Notes: a model not told the origin generated them from the sequence alone. Positions 1 through 9,083 are shown, counted from the stretch's first letter. The stretch: 40,361 bases of DNA from an uncultured Chiayiivirga sp. (GCA_934525595.1 CAKSZJ010000025.1:1-40361), one strand, 5' to 3'. Translations and numbers: made by a program.

Positions 1-17
1 CGCGGCGATGGCGGTTC

Positions 18-82
18 GTAGGTCGGGGCTACGTCCCCGACGATTCGATGCGCGTCTCGGTGGGGGTATGTCCCCGACGTTT
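18..82. repeat. REP-like palindromic element, left-edge copy
   Basis: A palindrome reading GTCGGGGCTACGTCCCCGAC, preceded by GTAG, lies at 18-42. A degenerate second half-copy (TGTCCCCGACG preceded by a G-run) lies at 59-82. The same unit recurs four times at 14620-14919. It is short, GC-rich, non-coding and dyad-symmetric, as expected of REP-type elements. It lies beyond the ahcY terminator, in intergenic sequence. Confidence 0.6.
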
Positions 83-124
83 CTGCTTCAGGGTTGAATT
101 CGTCCGGGAACCATGGCGGAAATG

Positions 125-152
125 AAAAAGGGCGCCGTGCGGCGCCCTTTTT
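125..152 (-). terminator. Rho-independent terminator of ahcY
   Basis: The arms AAAAAGGGCGCC (125-136) and GGCGCCCTTTTT (141-152) form a perfect 12-bp stem with the loop GTGC. Read on the minus strand, the G+C stem is followed by a T5 tract, 20-50 nt after the ahcY stop codon. The symmetry means it could also work on the plus strand. Confidence 0.9.
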
Positions 153-175
153 CGCTGCGAGACCGGGGCGCCGGC

Positions 176-1621
176 TCAGTAGCGGTAGTGCTCGGGCTTG
201 TACGGCCCATCTACCGTTACGCCGAGGTAGTCGGCCTGGGCCGGCGTCAGGCGGGTCAGCTTCACGCCGATCTTCTCCAGGTGCAGGCGCGCCACTTCCT
301 CGTCGAGCAGCTTGGGCAGGATGTAGACCTTGTTGGCGTACTCGCCCTTCTTCTCCCACAGGTCGATCTGCGCGAGCGTCTGGTTGGCGAAGGAGTTGCT
401 CATCACGAAGCTCGGGTGACCGGTGGCGCAGCCGAGGTTCACCAGGCGGCCTTCCGCCAGCAGGAACATCGCGTTGCCGTTGGGCAGGATGTACTTGTCC
501 ACCTGCGGCTTGATGTTGACGATTTCCACGCCCGGCAGCGCCTTCAGCGCATCGACCTGGATCTCATTGTCGAAGTGGCCGATGTTGCAGACGATGGCCT
601 GGTCCTTCATCGCGGTCATGTGTTCGACGCGGATGATGTCCTTGTTGCCGGTGGTGGTGACATAGATGTCGGCCTCGCCGAGGCTGTCCTCGACGGTCGA
701 CACTTCGTAGCCCTCCATCGCCGCCTGCAGCGCGCAGATCGGGTCGATCTCGGTGACGATCACGCGCGCACCGTAGGCGCGCAGCGAGGCGGCGCAGCCC
801 TTGCCGACGTCGCCGTAGCCGCAGACCACGGCGACCTTGCCGGCCAGCATCACGTCGAGCGCGCGCTTGAGGCCGTCGGCCAGCGATTCGCGGCAGCCGT
901 ACAGGTTGTCGAACTTGGACTTGGTGACCGAGTCGTTGACGTTGATCGCCGGCACCAGCAGCTTGCCGTCCTGCGCCAGCTGGTAAAGGCGGTGCACGCC
1001 GGTGGTGGTCTCTTCCGAAACGCCCTTCCAGTCGGCGACGACCTTCGTCCAGTAGCCCGGGCGTTCCCTGGCGACGCGCTTGAGCAGGTTCTTGATCACC
1101 TGCTCTTCGTGGCTGCCCGACGGGCTGTTGACGAAGCTCTCGTCGCCCTGTTCAAGCTCGTAGCCCTTGTGGATCAGCAGCGTCACGTCGCCGCCGTCGT
1201 CCACCACCAGCTGCGGGCCGAGGAAGCCGCCCTTGCCGTCGGGGAAGCTCAGCGCGTCGAGCGTGCAATCCCAGTACTCCTCCAACGTCTCGCCCTTCCA
1301 GGCGAACACCGGGGTGCCGGTGGCGGCGATGGCCGCGGCGGCGTGGTCCTGGGTGCTGAAGATGTTGCACGAGGCCCAGCGCACGTCGGCGCCGATGTCC
1401 TTGAGTGTCTCGATCAGCACCGCGGTCTGGATCGTCATGTGCAGCGAGCCGGTCACGCGCACGCCCTTGAGCGGGGCTTCGGCGGCGTGCTTGCGACGGA
1501 TCGCCATCAGGCCCGGCATCTCGTGCTCGGCGATGTCGATCTCCTTGCGGCCCCAGTCGGCCAGGGAGATGTCGGCCACCTTGTGGTCGGCGGTCGGGGA
1601 GGTTTTCGGGGGTGCGTTCAT
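176..1621 (-). CDS. ahcY: Adenosylhomocysteinase (S-adenosylhomocysteine hydrolase)
   Basis: This cytosolic NAD-dependent enzyme splits S-adenosylhomocysteine into adenosine and homocysteine, which removes the product inhibitor of methyltransferases and feeds the methionine cycle. The 481-residue protein has the substrate segment [10 protein letters not shown] near residues 60-69, the N-V-N-D-S-V-T-K region at 227-234, the dinucleotide-binding GYGDVGKG at 268-275, and the family's conserved end KPEHYRY. It carries the roughly 40-residue insert (about 140-185) seen in long proteobacterial forms. The ATG has a GGAG seven bases upstream. A -10 box and an SAH riboswitch precede it and a strong terminator follows, so it looks like a single-gene unit. 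metF or metH, frequent partners, are not in the window. Confidence 0.98.
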   Translation of the reverse strand: MNAPPKTSPTADHKVADISLADWGRKEIDIAEHEMPGLMAIRRKHAAEAPLKGVRVTGSLHMTIQTAVLIETLKDIGADVRWASCNIFSTQDHAAAAIAATGTPVFAWKGETLEEYWDCTLDALSFPDGKGGFLGPQLVVDDGGDVTLLIHKGYELEQGDESFVNSPSGSHEEQVIKNLLKRVARERPGYWTKVVADWKGVSEETTTGVHRLYQLAQDGKLLVPAINVNDSVTKSKFDNLYGCRESLADGLKRALDVMLAGKVAVVCGYGDVGKGCAASLRAYGARVIVTEIDPICALQAAMEGYEVSTVEDSLGEADIYVTTTGNKDIIRVEHMTAMKDQAIVCNIGHFDNEIQVDALKALPGVEIVNIKPQVDKYILPNGNAMFLLAEGRLVNLGCATGHPSFVMSNSFANQTLAQIDLWEKKGEYANKVYILPKLLDEEVARLHLEKIGVKLTRLTPAQADYLGVTVDGPYKPEHYRY

Positions 1622-1645
1622 GCTGTGGCTCCGGGAGACAGGGAG

Positions 1646-1679
1646 AACCCGGCGCGGTTCGCGGATGCGAGGCCGGGTT
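1646..1679 (-). promoter_or_regulatory. Possible expression-platform hairpin of the ahcY leader
   Basis: Between the riboswitch and the ahcY start, AACCCGGC and GCCGGGTT pair as an 8-bp stem with an 18-nt loop. There is no U-tract, so if it takes part in switching, control would more likely act on translation or RNA stability than by intrinsic termination. The SD (GGAG) lies just downstream and could pair weakly with an upstream CTCC. This is inference from base pairing by eye. Confidence 0.35.
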
Positions 1680-1682
1680 CGT

Positions 1683-1757
1683 TCGCGAGCGCCGTTGGGA
1701 CGAGTCGACCGTCGAGCCTGATTCCGGTGGACCGGACTTGCAGCGCCCCTCGACGGG
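1683..1757 (-). promoter_or_regulatory. SAH riboswitch in the ahcY leader
   Basis: The minus-strand leader contains all conserved blocks of the S-adenosylhomocysteine riboswitch in order: CGUCGAG, GGGCGCUGCAAG, a CCGG-UCCA-CCGG hairpin, AUCAGGCUCGACG, and AACGGCGCUCGC. P1 forms from CGUCGAG with CUCGACG. P2 forms from GGGCGC with GCGCUC, with a single G-U pair. The match to the Ralstonia-type aptamer is close. Known SAH riboswitches turn on ahcY when SAH accumulates. The aptamer starts about 5 nt after the predicted transcription start. Confidence 0.93.
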
Positions 1758-1768
1758 AAAGGGGCGCG

Positions 1769-1774
1769 ATTCTA
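1769..1774 (-). promoter_or_regulatory. -10 box of the ahcY promoter
   Basis: TAGAAT on the minus strand (plus strand ATTCTA) lies about 11 nt upstream of the SAH aptamer. This places the RNA start near 1762, at the edge of the riboswitch. No good -35 is visible at 16-18 bp. The rest of the interval up to hutI (1775-1929) holds no recognisable gene. Confidence 0.5.
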
Positions 1775-1929
1775 CCAGTGCGGCTCTTGCCCGTGGCGCT
1801 GGCGGGTGCGGGCGGCGATGGTGCGTACAGGAAAGGCGGGGCGTGCGTTCAGGTGGACGTCATGCCGCGCCGTCTTTGCACTTTCGCGGCGCTTGACGGC
1901 GCCGCACAGCGCAGGGTGCCTGGTACGGC

Positions 1930-3162
1930 TCAGTGCGCGGCTGCGCGCCGCCCTCCGGCGTACAGGGCGCGCAGGAGGTCGCCGCCGAGCCAGTAGCACA
2001 GGTCGGCCGGCGCGTTCGCGGCCCAGATCGCGAGATCGGCGCGCAGGCCGGGCGCAAGGCGTCCGCGATCATCCAGGCCGAGCGCGCGCGCGGCGTTGAC
2101 GGTGGCGCCACGCAGGGCCTCTTCCGGGGTCAGGCGGAACTGGATGCAGGCCAGCGCCATCGCCAGCCGCAGGCTCAGCAGCGGCGAGGTGCCGGGATTG
2201 GCGTCGGTCGCCACTGCCATCGGCACACCGTGACGACGGAAGGCGTCGATCGGCGGCAGCCGGGTTTCGCGCAGGCACAGGAAGGCGCCGGGCAGCAGCA
2301 CCGCGGCGGTGCCTTGCGCGGCCATGGCGCGCACGCTCTCCTCGCTGGTGTATTCCACGTGGTCGGCGGAGAGTCCGTCGAAGCGCGCCGCCAGCGCGCC
2401 GCCGCCCGAATCGCTGAGCTGGTCGGCGTGCAGTTTGACCGGCAGCCCGAGGGCGTGCGCCGCTTCGAACACCCGCGCGGTCTGCTCTGGGGAGAAGGCG
2501 ATGCGCTCGCAGAAGGCATCCACCGCGTCCACCAGCCCAGCCGTCACGGCCGCGGGCAGCATCTTGTCGCAGACGAACCCGATGTAGTCGTCGGGGCGGC
2601 CGGCATACTCGGGCGGCAGGGCGTGCGCGCCAAGAAAGGTGGTGCGCACGTCGATGCCAAGCGCCGCGCCGATGCGGCGCGCGGCGCGCAGCATGGCCAG
2701 CTCGGTTTTCACGTCCAGACCGTAGCCGGACTTGATCTCGATCGTGCCCACGCCGTCGTGCACCAGGGCGCGGGCGCGCGCCAGAGCGATCTCGAACAGC
2801 GCGTCCTCGCCCGCCGCGCGGGTGGCGCGTACGGTGGACGCGATGCCGCCGCCGGCGCGCGCGATGTCTTCGTAGCTGACGCCCTCGAGCCGCTGTTCGA
2901 ACTCGCCGGCGCGGTCGCCGGCGAATACCAGATGCGTGTGGCAGTCGATCAGCGCCGGGGTCACCAGCGCGCCGCCGCAGTCGATCGTTTCGGCGGCTTC
3001 GGCCGCGCCGGCGGGAAGATCGCACGTCGGCCCGGCATAGACGATGCGCCCGCCGCGGCAGGCCACAGCGCCGTCTTCGATCAGCCCGTAGCCGGCGTCG
3101 CCGGCGAGCGTGACGAGGCGTGCGTGGGCAAGGCAGAGGTCGAATCGGGCGGTATCGGACAT
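1930..3162 (-). CDS. hutI: Imidazolonepropionase
   Basis: HutI hydrolyses 4-imidazolone-5-propanoate to N-formimidoyl-L-glutamate, the third step of histidine breakdown. It is an amidohydrolase-superfamily enzyme of about 410 residues, the usual length. Visible motifs are the metal-binding H-T-H in [21 protein letters not shown] (about residues 73-93), EIKSGYGLD near 144, [10 protein letters not shown] with a metal ligand in the middle, and the late [10 protein letters not shown]. The ATG at 3162 is chosen. A GTG four codons upstream (3174) is equally possible, because neither has a clear Shine-Dalgarno sequence. No hutH, hutU or hutC lies next to it. Its pathway partner hutF is at the other end of this window. 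Confidence 0.95.
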   Translation of the reverse strand: MSDTARFDLCLAHARLVTLAGDAGYGLIEDGAVACRGGRIVYAGPTCDLPAGAAEAAETIDCGGALVTPALIDCHTHLVFAGDRAGEFEQRLEGVSYEDIARAGGGIASTVRATRAAGEDALFEIALARARALVHDGVGTIEIKSGYGLDVKTELAMLRAARRIGAALGIDVRTTFLGAHALPPEYAGRPDDYIGFVCDKMLPAAVTAGLVDAVDAFCERIAFSPEQTARVFEAAHALGLPVKLHADQLSDSGGGALAARFDGLSADHVEYTSEESVRAMAAQGTAAVLLPGAFLCLRETRLPPIDAFRRHGVPMAVATDANPGTSPLLSLRLAMALACIQFRLTPEEALRGATVNAARALGLDDRGRLAPGLRADLAIWAANAPADLCYWLGGDLLRALYAGGRRAAAH

Positions 3163-3592
3163 GGGAGCGGGCACGCGTGGAACCGCTGCCGATGATCGCG
3201 GCGCCGGCCGCGCGTGTCGAGCCGGAGCGGGCGGATCGCATTGCCTGGAACGGAGGTTTTCCCTTTGGGATTACTTTGGGAAAAGACTGCTGCGTCAAGG
3301 AAATTACGCGAAGGGCGTTGCTTTCCTGCCGGCGTGCGCTTGTCCGCGAAAGCCTGTCCGTATGCGTGCCGGCAGCGAGACGGAATCCGGCGCGCTGTCC
3401 CGCGTTTGCCGCGGCTGACGGCCAGCGCAGATCCTGCAGCACCTCTGCCGCAGGTGTTCCGAACCGCGACGGCGTGCAGCGGAACGGGTTGTGCAGCGTC
3501 CCGGACGCCCCCACACAGGGAGGCCGCGCGTGGCATAATCCCACGCTTTTCCGGCACGTGCCGGCCCTTTTCCGAATAAAGCGAGTCTACCG
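3163..3592. other. Divergent intergenic region hutI/yajC
   Basis: About 430 bp without a convincing gene. Facing hutI on the minus strand, a TTGACG (3293-3298) is followed 19 bp later by TAATCC (3268-3273), a weak promoter candidate in a locally AT-rich patch. Facing yajC, CATAAT (3534-3539) is a plausible -10 without a clear -35. The yajC leader then contains the perfect 14-bp palindrome CCGGCACGTGCCGG (3551-3564). The tgt and queA genes that often precede yajC are absent, so hutI marks a local rearrangement relative to that common order. Confidence 0.45.
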
Positions 3593-3922
3593 ATGGATTT
3601 CCTGATTTCTTCCGCCTGGGCGCAGGCTGCCGGTGCGCCGCAGGCTTCGCCGTGGTCGCCGCTGGTGATGATGCTGGTGTTCGTGGCGGTGTTCTTCTTC
3701 TTCGTCATCCGCCCCCAGATGAAGCGCGCCAAGGACCACCGCACCATGGTTTCGGCCATCGCCAAGGGCGACGAGGTGGTGACCAACGGCGGCATGCTTG
3801 GCCGCGTCGATGAAGTGGGCGATGCCTTCCTCGCCATCGAAGTTGCCGAGAAGGTGGTCATTCGCGTGCAGAAGAACGCCATCGCGGCGGTGCTTCCCAA
3901 GGGCACGCTCAAGTCCGCCTGA
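3593..3922 (+). CDS. yajC: Preprotein translocase accessory subunit YajC
   Basis: YajC is a small single-pass inner-membrane protein that associates with SecDF at the SecYEG translocon and also binds AcrB. The 109-residue product has a short N-terminus, one transmembrane helix (about residues 23-41, rich in V, F and L), the family's IRPQMKRAKDH junction, and a cytoplasmic domain with GDEVVTNGGMLGRV (about 59-72). The length is normal. It is followed by secD after 68 bp and then secF, the classical yajC-secD-secF operon. The ribosome site is weak (AAGCGAG). Confidence 0.97.
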   Translation: MDFLISSAWAQAAGAPQASPWSPLVMMLVFVAVFFFFVIRPQMKRAKDHRTMVSAIAKGDEVVTNGGMLGRVDEVGDAFLAIEVAEKVVIRVQKNAIAAVLPKGTLKSA

Positions 3923-3990
3923 GTCGTTTTCCCGCTGTCCGAGCGCCGAGGGCATGGCTCCCGGTGCCCACCGCTGTCTGGTGAATCCAA

Positions 3991-5844
3991 ATGCTTGAAT
4001 ACGCGCGCTGGAAATATGTGCTGGCGACACTGATCTTCATTGTCGCTTCGATCTACTCGCTGCCCAATCTGTATCCGCAGGACACCGCGGTCCAGATCAC
4101 CGCCACCCGCGGCGGGCAGCTCGACGAGGCCCTCAAGGAGCGCGTTCAGGGCGTGCTCGAGCAAAGCAGGATCGGCTTCAAGTCGATCGGGATCGAGAAC
4201 AACAACCTCCTGGTTCGTCTGGAGGACCCCAATCTGCAGATCCGCGCGGCCGATACGATTCGCGGTGTAGTGGGGCAGGGCTACATCGTTGCGCTCAATC
4301 TGGCCTCCACGGTGCCTGACTGGCTCACCGCCATCGGCGCCAAGCCGATGCTGCTGGGTCTGGACCTGCAGGGCGGCGTGCACTTCCTGATGGAAGTGGA
4401 CCAGAAGGGCGCGCTGGAAAAGCGCGAGGCAAGCATGCTCGACGACATCCGCGGCGTGCTGCGCGAGAACAAGATTCCCTACGCCGGCGTGGATCGCGGT
4501 GCCACCGGCATCCTGATCCGCCTGCGCGACGCCGCCGACCGCAACACCGCCGCCGGCCTCATCGGTCGCGACGTGCCCCAGCTCCAGCTGGAAGACGGCA
4601 CCGAGCCGGCGGTGCTGGTTGCCCACCTGCGCGAGGCCGAGCTCAAGACCATCCTCGACAATGCGGTCGAACAGAACATCGGTACCCTGCGCAACCGCAT
4701 CAACGAACTGGGCGTGGCCGAGCCGGTGATCCAGCGCCAGGGCGCGACCCGCATCGTGGTGCAGCTGCCCGGCGTGCAGGACACCGCCCAGGCCAAGAAA
4801 ATCCTCGGTGCCACCGCCACGCTGGAATATCGCGCAGCGGTCGACGGCAACGCCTTCGAGGCGGCGCAGACCGGCCGCGTGCCGCCCGATGCGCGCCTGT
4901 ACTACGAGCGCGGCACCCAGCGCCCGATCCTGCTGTCGCGTCGCATCATCGCCTCGGGCGACCAGCTGGTGGATGCGCGCTCCGGCTTCGATCCGCAGGG
5001 CGGTGGGCCGATGGTGTCGGTGACGCTGAATTCGGCCGCAGGCGCGCGCATGAACGACTTCACCCGCGACAACGTCGGTCGCTTCATGGGTGTGGTCTAC
5101 ATCGAGCGCCTGCCCGAAACCAAGATCGTCAACGGCGAGGAAGTTCGCAGCGTGCGCGTGACCGAGGAAGTCATCAACTACGCCCGCGTCAACGGCGTGT
5201 TCGGCCGCAAGTTCCAGACCACCGGCCTGGGGAGTTCGACCGAAGCCTCCGAACTGGCCCTGCTGCTGCGCGCGGGCTCGCTGGCCGCGCCGGTGGACAT
5301 CGTTGAGGAGCGCATCATCGGTCCGAGCCTGGGCAAGGAGAACATCCAGCGCGGCTGGACCGCGGTGAGCTACTCCTTCATCTTCGTGCTGGCCTTCTTC
5401 ATCGTGTATTACAAGGTCTTTGGCGTGGTCACCAACATCGCGCTGCTGCTCAACCTGCTGCTTGTGGTTGCCGCGATGTCGTTGCTGGGTGCCACGCTGA
5501 CCCTGCCGGGACTGGCCGGCATCGCGCTCACCGTGGGCCTGTCGGTGGACGCCAACGTCCTCATCAACGAGCGAATACGCGAGGAGTTGCGCCTCGGCCT
5601 GCCGCCGCAGACCGCCATCGCCGAAGGCTACGACCGCGCTTCGGGAACGATCTGGGATGCCAACGTCACCGCCCTGCTGGCCGGCATCGCGCTGTTCGCC
5701 TTCGGCACCGGACCGGTCAAGGGCTTCGCCGTCACCTTGTGCTTGGGCATCCTGACCTCGATCTATACCGCCGTCGACGTGTCGCGCGGCGTGGCCACGC
5801 TGATCTACGGCGGTCGCCGCAAGGTCAAGCGGGTTCTGATTTGA
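3991..5844 (+). CDS. secD: Protein translocase subunit SecD
   Basis: SecD is an RND-type inner-membrane subunit that works with SecF and uses the proton-motive force to pull and release exported proteins on the periplasmic side. The 617-residue protein has one N-terminal membrane helix (about 9-26), a large periplasmic P1 domain with LGLDLQGGVHFLMEVD (about 115-130) and GTLRNRINELGV (about 231-242), then GPSLGKENIQ near 444. Five membrane helices follow, with the conserved LSVDANVLINERIREE in the fourth helix, where the Asp is needed for proton coupling in studied SecD proteins. The size matches proteobacterial SecD. The SD is poor (GGTGA). Confidence 0.98.
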   Translation: MLEYARWKYVLATLIFIVASIYSLPNLYPQDTAVQITATRGGQLDEALKERVQGVLEQSRIGFKSIGIENNNLLVRLEDPNLQIRAADTIRGVVGQGYIVALNLASTVPDWLTAIGAKPMLLGLDLQGGVHFLMEVDQKGALEKREASMLDDIRGVLRENKIPYAGVDRGATGILIRLRDAADRNTAAGLIGRDVPQLQLEDGTEPAVLVAHLREAELKTILDNAVEQNIGTLRNRINELGVAEPVIQRQGATRIVVQLPGVQDTAQAKKILGATATLEYRAAVDGNAFEAAQTGRVPPDARLYYERGTQRPILLSRRIIASGDQLVDARSGFDPQGGGPMVSVTLNSAAGARMNDFTRDNVGRFMGVVYIERLPETKIVNGEEVRSVRVTEEVINYARVNGVFGRKFQTTGLGSSTEASELALLLRAGSLAAPVDIVEERIIGPSLGKENIQRGWTAVSYSFIFVLAFFIVYYKVFGVVTNIALLLNLLLVVAAMSLLGATLTLPGLAGIALTVGLSVDANVLINERIREELRLGLPPQTAIAEGYDRASGTIWDANVTALLAGIALFAFGTGPVKGFAVTLCLGILTSIYTAVDVSRGVATLIYGGRRKVKRVLI

Positions 5845-5863
5845 GGCACGAAGGAGATCAGCG

Positions 5864-6802
5864 ATGAATATTTTTCCCTACGACAGCAAGATCGATTTCC
5901 TTCGCTACCGCCACGTCGCCCTGGCGATTGGCGTGCTCATGATCATCGGCAGCATGGTGCTGCTGGGCGTGCGCGGGCTCAACTACGCGCTCGACTTCAC
6001 CGGCGGCACCGTGGCCGAACTGACCTTCGAGCATCCTGCCGATCTCGATGTGCTGCGCGGTCGCCTCGACGCCGAGGGCTATCCGGGCGCGGTGGTGCAG
6101 GCGTTCGGCTCCGAGACCGATGTGATGGTCCGACTGCAGTCGCGCGAAGGTCAGGACAACATCACCCAGACGGGCGATGCGGTGCGGACCGTGCTGTCTT
6201 CGAACGAAAACCCCGCCACCCTGGTGCGCAGCGACTTCGTCGGGCCGCAGGTGGGCAAGGAGCTGGCGCAGAATGGCATCCTTGCCGCGGTGTTCGTGAT
6301 GCTGGGCTTCGTCATCTACATTTCGCTGCGCTTCGAGTGGAAGTTCGCGATTGCGGCCATCCTCTCCACCTCCTTCACCCTCATCATCACCACGGCCCTG
6401 TTCGCACTGACCTGGCGCGAGTTCGACCTGACCGTGATGGCCGGCGTGCTCTCGGTGATGGGCTATGCGATCAACGACACCATCGTGGTGTTCGACCGCG
6501 TGCGCGAGAACTTCCGATCCCTGCAAAAAGTGGATGCCCGGGAAGTGCTGAACCGTTCGGTCAACCAGACCCTGTCGCGCACCGTCATCACCTCGTTCGT
6601 GGCGCTGCTGACCGTGATCGCGCTGTATCTGTACGGCGGCGACTCGCTCGAAGGCATGGCCGAATCGCAGATATGCGGCATCATAATCGGCACGCTGTCT
6701 TCGATTTTCGTGGCCTGCCCGCTGCTGCTGCTGCTCGGCACCACAAAGATGGACATGATGCCCAAGGTGCGCGACGACGCCGACCTCGCGCGTCGCCCGT
6801 AA
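5864..6802 (+). CDS. secF: Protein translocase subunit SecF
   Basis: SecF is the partner of SecD in the inner-membrane SecDF complex. The 312-residue protein has an N-terminal helix (about 20-40), the diagnostic LDFTGGTVAEL after it, a small periplasmic domain, VGPQVGKEL near residue 125, and five further helices. The last part carries VMGYAINDTIVVFDRVRE, the SecF counterpart of the SecD proton-relay helix. The start is supported by a near-ideal AAGGAGATCAGCG ribosome site. The gap to secD is 19 bp, so the two are co-transcribed. No intrinsic terminator is obvious downstream. An imperfect GC-rich inverted repeat lies in the 89-bp convergent gap to the next gene. Confidence 0.98.
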   Translation: MNIFPYDSKIDFLRYRHVALAIGVLMIIGSMVLLGVRGLNYALDFTGGTVAELTFEHPADLDVLRGRLDAEGYPGAVVQAFGSETDVMVRLQSREGQDNITQTGDAVRTVLSSNENPATLVRSDFVGPQVGKELAQNGILAAVFVMLGFVIYISLRFEWKFAIAAILSTSFTLIITTALFALTWREFDLTVMAGVLSVMGYAINDTIVVFDRVRENFRSLQKVDAREVLNRSVNQTLSRTVITSFVALLTVIALYLYGGDSLEGMAESQICGIIIGTLSSIFVACPLLLLLGTTKMDMMPKVRDDADLARRP

Positions 6803-6891
6803 CCTGACGCGCCCGCGGTTTCCGCCGGCTCAGGCCGGCCGTGCGCCACGCGGGCACGGCGGAACCGCCGCTGGCATGTTCCGATGCGCCA

Positions 6892-8991
6892 CTACGGCTC
6901 CTGCCCGGGCGCGGAGCTACCTGCCGCGCGCAGCTCCTGCACCAGCGCGGGGGCCTGGTAGATGCGTTCGAGCGCGGTGAGGATCGCGGCGGGGTGGACG
7001 GAAATATTGCGACCGCGGGTTTCATCAAAGCCGTAGGCGCGCCCGAGCGCATGCCGGTTGCGGTCGAAGTTGAGGCCCACGAGGCGGCGCTGGCGGTCGA
7101 TGATCGGGCTGCCGGAGTTGCCGCCGATGGTGTCGATGGTGGTGGCCTGATTGAGCGGCGTCGAGAGGTCCAGTGTGTCGATGCGGTTGAGCCAGCGCGC
7201 CGGCAGAGCGAAGGGTGCGGCACCGCTGGCGCGCTCGAGCATCTGACCGAGCGTGGTGAGCGAGGCGACTTCGCGACCGTTCTCCTCATAGCCGCGCCGC
7301 ACGCCGAACGCGGCGCGCAGGGTGAAGCTGGCATCGGGATAGGCGTGCTCGCCTTCGCGGGCAAAGCGCGCGGCCGAAATCAGCGCGTGCTGGGTCAGCT
7401 CAATCGACTCGACCCGTGATTCCCAAGCGGCGCGCACCGCGCGCGCGGCTGGATCGATTGCGGCGGCGAGTGCAAGCAGCGGGTCGCGGCTTGCATTCAC
7501 GGCCTTGCGGCCGCCGTCCCACAGGCGCGCGCGCTCGGCCGCATCGCCCAGGCCGGTCGCGCGCATCACGCGTTGCGCCACGGTCTGCGGGGTTTCCTTG
7601 CCCAGCAGCGTGCGGATGGCCGGATGCTCGTGGCCGAGCGCCTCGCGCGCGTGGCCCAGTGACCAGGCCAGGGTCATGGCCTCGTACTCGGGCTGGAAAG
7701 GCGTGGCTGCCACGGTGCGCTGGCGCAGCGCGGGCAGGGCGGATTCGGAATAGTCGCGCAGACGCTCGCCGTCCGGCCGCGCGCGTTCGGCGGCGGCGCG
7801 CACCAGGGTGCGCGCGTGCAGAAACAGCGGGCTGGCGAAGGCGTGGCCGGTTTCCAGCTGGGTGTATTCGTTGCCCAGGCTCCTCCGCGCTTGCTGCGCC
7901 TGTGCGATGGCGTCCCATGCGCCCGCGGTCCCGGCGGCGAGCGTGGAATCGGCGCTGACGAAGTTGCGCAACGCGCGCTCGGCCTCGCGTTTGCGCGCGA
8001 ACACCGCTGGATCATGCAGGGTCTCGATCTCACCGCGCAGCACCTTGAGCATGTTCTCCGTGCGGCGAAGATCGGCGCTGGCGATGCGCGACTGCTCCGC
8101 ACCTTCGGCGCGATAGCGGGTCAGCAGGCCGCGCAGCTCGGCCAGGCGCAGCGCGGCGGCGGTGAGTTCGACGTCGCGCAGGGTCTCGAGCTGGCTCACC
8201 GTCAGCAGGCGGCGGGTGCGCCCCGGCTGGCCGGTGGCGACCACCAGATCGCCTTCGGCGATCCCGGCCGGATGCAGCGCGAACCAGTCGCCGGTGTGGT
8301 AGGGCGCGCCGTCCTTCCACACGCGCAGCAGCGCGGCATCGAAGGAAAAACGCGGGAACTCGAAGTTGTCGAGATCGCCGCCGAAGCTGCCGGCGGCCTC
8401 CTCCGGCGCAAACACCAGGCGCAGTTCGCGCAGCCGCTCGTAGCGGTAGATCCAGTATTGCCCGCCCTGATACAGCTCCACCAGCTGGCAGCGCACGCTG
8501 TCGGCGTCACCTGCCACGCAGGCCGCTTCCAGTTCGGCCTGGATGCGGCTGCGCGCGGCGGCGAAGGCATCGCCCCGGGTGCCGTCGAGCGCGGCGCGCA
8601 CGGTGGCGGTGACCTCGCGGGTTTCGACCAGGCGGCTGGCTTCCAGGCCCGGGCAGGTGCGTTCGTCGTCGCGCGAATCGGCGACGAAGGCGGTCAGCGC
8701 CAGGTCGCGCCGGGCGGTGGACAGGTCGCTCACGCAGCGCCGAACGCAGTGCGAGTTGGTCAGCACCAGCCCGTCGGGTGCCACGAACGAGGCCGAGCAA
8801 CCCGTTTCCAGCCGCACCGAGGCCTGCATGACGTGGCGCACCCACTCGGCATCGGGGGTGAAGTCGAAGTCGCGTTGCAGCGCTGCGGCCGGCAGGTTGT
8901 CGAGGGTCCACATGCCTTCCGCGGCCGCACAGGGCGCCGCGGGAAGGGCCAGCGCCACGAGCGCGGGGAGGGCGAAGAGGAAGGGGCGCAT
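6892..8991 (-). CDS. S46 family dipeptidyl-peptidase, DPP11-like
   Basis: S46 peptidases are periplasmic serine exopeptidases that remove dipeptides from the N-terminus of oligopeptides. The 699-residue protein has a signal peptide (about 1-24, cleavage near CAAA-EGMW). The chymotrypsin-like triad is intact: His81 in TNSHC, Asp218 in FSFDAALLR and Ser626 in GGNSGSP. At the specificity position after the Ser the motif is F642-D-R644. In characterised S46 enzymes Arg here (Arg673 in Porphyromonas gingivalis DPP11) gives preference for Asp/Glu at P1, while Gly gives the DPP7 type. I therefore infer a DPP11-like activity. The ATG has GGAG five bases upstream. It lies 92 bp after the M2 peptidase gene, but a long hairpin and a possible -10 separate them. 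Confidence 0.93.
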   Translation of the reverse strand: MRPFLFALPALVALALPAAPCAAAEGMWTLDNLPAAALQRDFDFTPDAEWVRHVMQASVRLETGCSASFVAPDGLVLTNSHCVRRCVSDLSTARRDLALTAFVADSRDDERTCPGLEASRLVETREVTATVRAALDGTRGDAFAAARSRIQAELEAACVAGDADSVRCQLVELYQGGQYWIYRYERLRELRLVFAPEEAAGSFGGDLDNFEFPRFSFDAALLRVWKDGAPYHTGDWFALHPAGIAEGDLVVATGQPGRTRRLLTVSQLETLRDVELTAAALRLAELRGLLTRYRAEGAEQSRIASADLRRTENMLKVLRGEIETLHDPAVFARKREAERALRNFVSADSTLAAGTAGAWDAIAQAQQARRSLGNEYTQLETGHAFASPLFLHARTLVRAAAERARPDGERLRDYSESALPALRQRTVAATPFQPEYEAMTLAWSLGHAREALGHEHPAIRTLLGKETPQTVAQRVMRATGLGDAAERARLWDGGRKAVNASRDPLLALAAAIDPAARAVRAAWESRVESIELTQHALISAARFAREGEHAYPDASFTLRAAFGVRRGYEENGREVASLTTLGQMLERASGAAPFALPARWLNRIDTLDLSTPLNQATTIDTIGGNSGSPIIDRQRRLVGLNFDRNRHALGRAYGFDETRGRNISVHPAAILTALERIYQAPALVQELRAAGSSAPGQEP

Positions 8992-9018
8992 GATCGCTCC
9001 GTCGGCAGGGAAACCGGG

Positions 9019-9066
9019 AGCCTAGCAGCATGCGGCGGCGAGACGGCCTGAGCGCCTCGCCGCCGC
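9019..9066 (-). promoter_or_regulatory. Hairpin and possible -10 between the M2 and S46 peptidase genes
   Basis: GCGGCGGCGAG (9032-9042) and CTCGCCGCCGC (9056-9066) form a perfect 11-bp stem with a 13-nt loop, just downstream of the M2 peptidase stop. It has no T-tract on either side, so it may protect the 3' end or attenuate rather than act as a textbook terminator. On the minus strand it is followed by TAGGCT (9019-9024), a possible -10 for the S46 gene. The same TAGGCT precedes the secreted nuclease gene. Confidence 0.4.
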
Positions 9067-9083
9067 GGGTGTGGCGTGCGCGG

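Noticed and set aside
1886..1905. 7-bp GC hairpin as a hutI terminator
   Set aside because: There is no T-tract on the minus strand after the stem, and such short GC stems are common by chance here.
113..1996. Long plus-strand open frame opposite ahcY and hutI
   Set aside because: It is antisense to clearly conserved genes, its product is Val/Arg/Ala-rich without domains, and it arises from high third-position GC.
3110..3605. Small plus-strand frames in the hutI/yajC gap
   Set aside because: They overlap the hutI 5' end or the yajC promoter region, have no SD, and the products are Arg/Ala/Pro-rich without a domain.
6803..6891. Terminator between the convergent secF and S46 genes
   Set aside because: The inverted repeat (GCGGTTTCCGCCG with CGGCGGAACCGC) has a bulge, a long loop and no T-tract.
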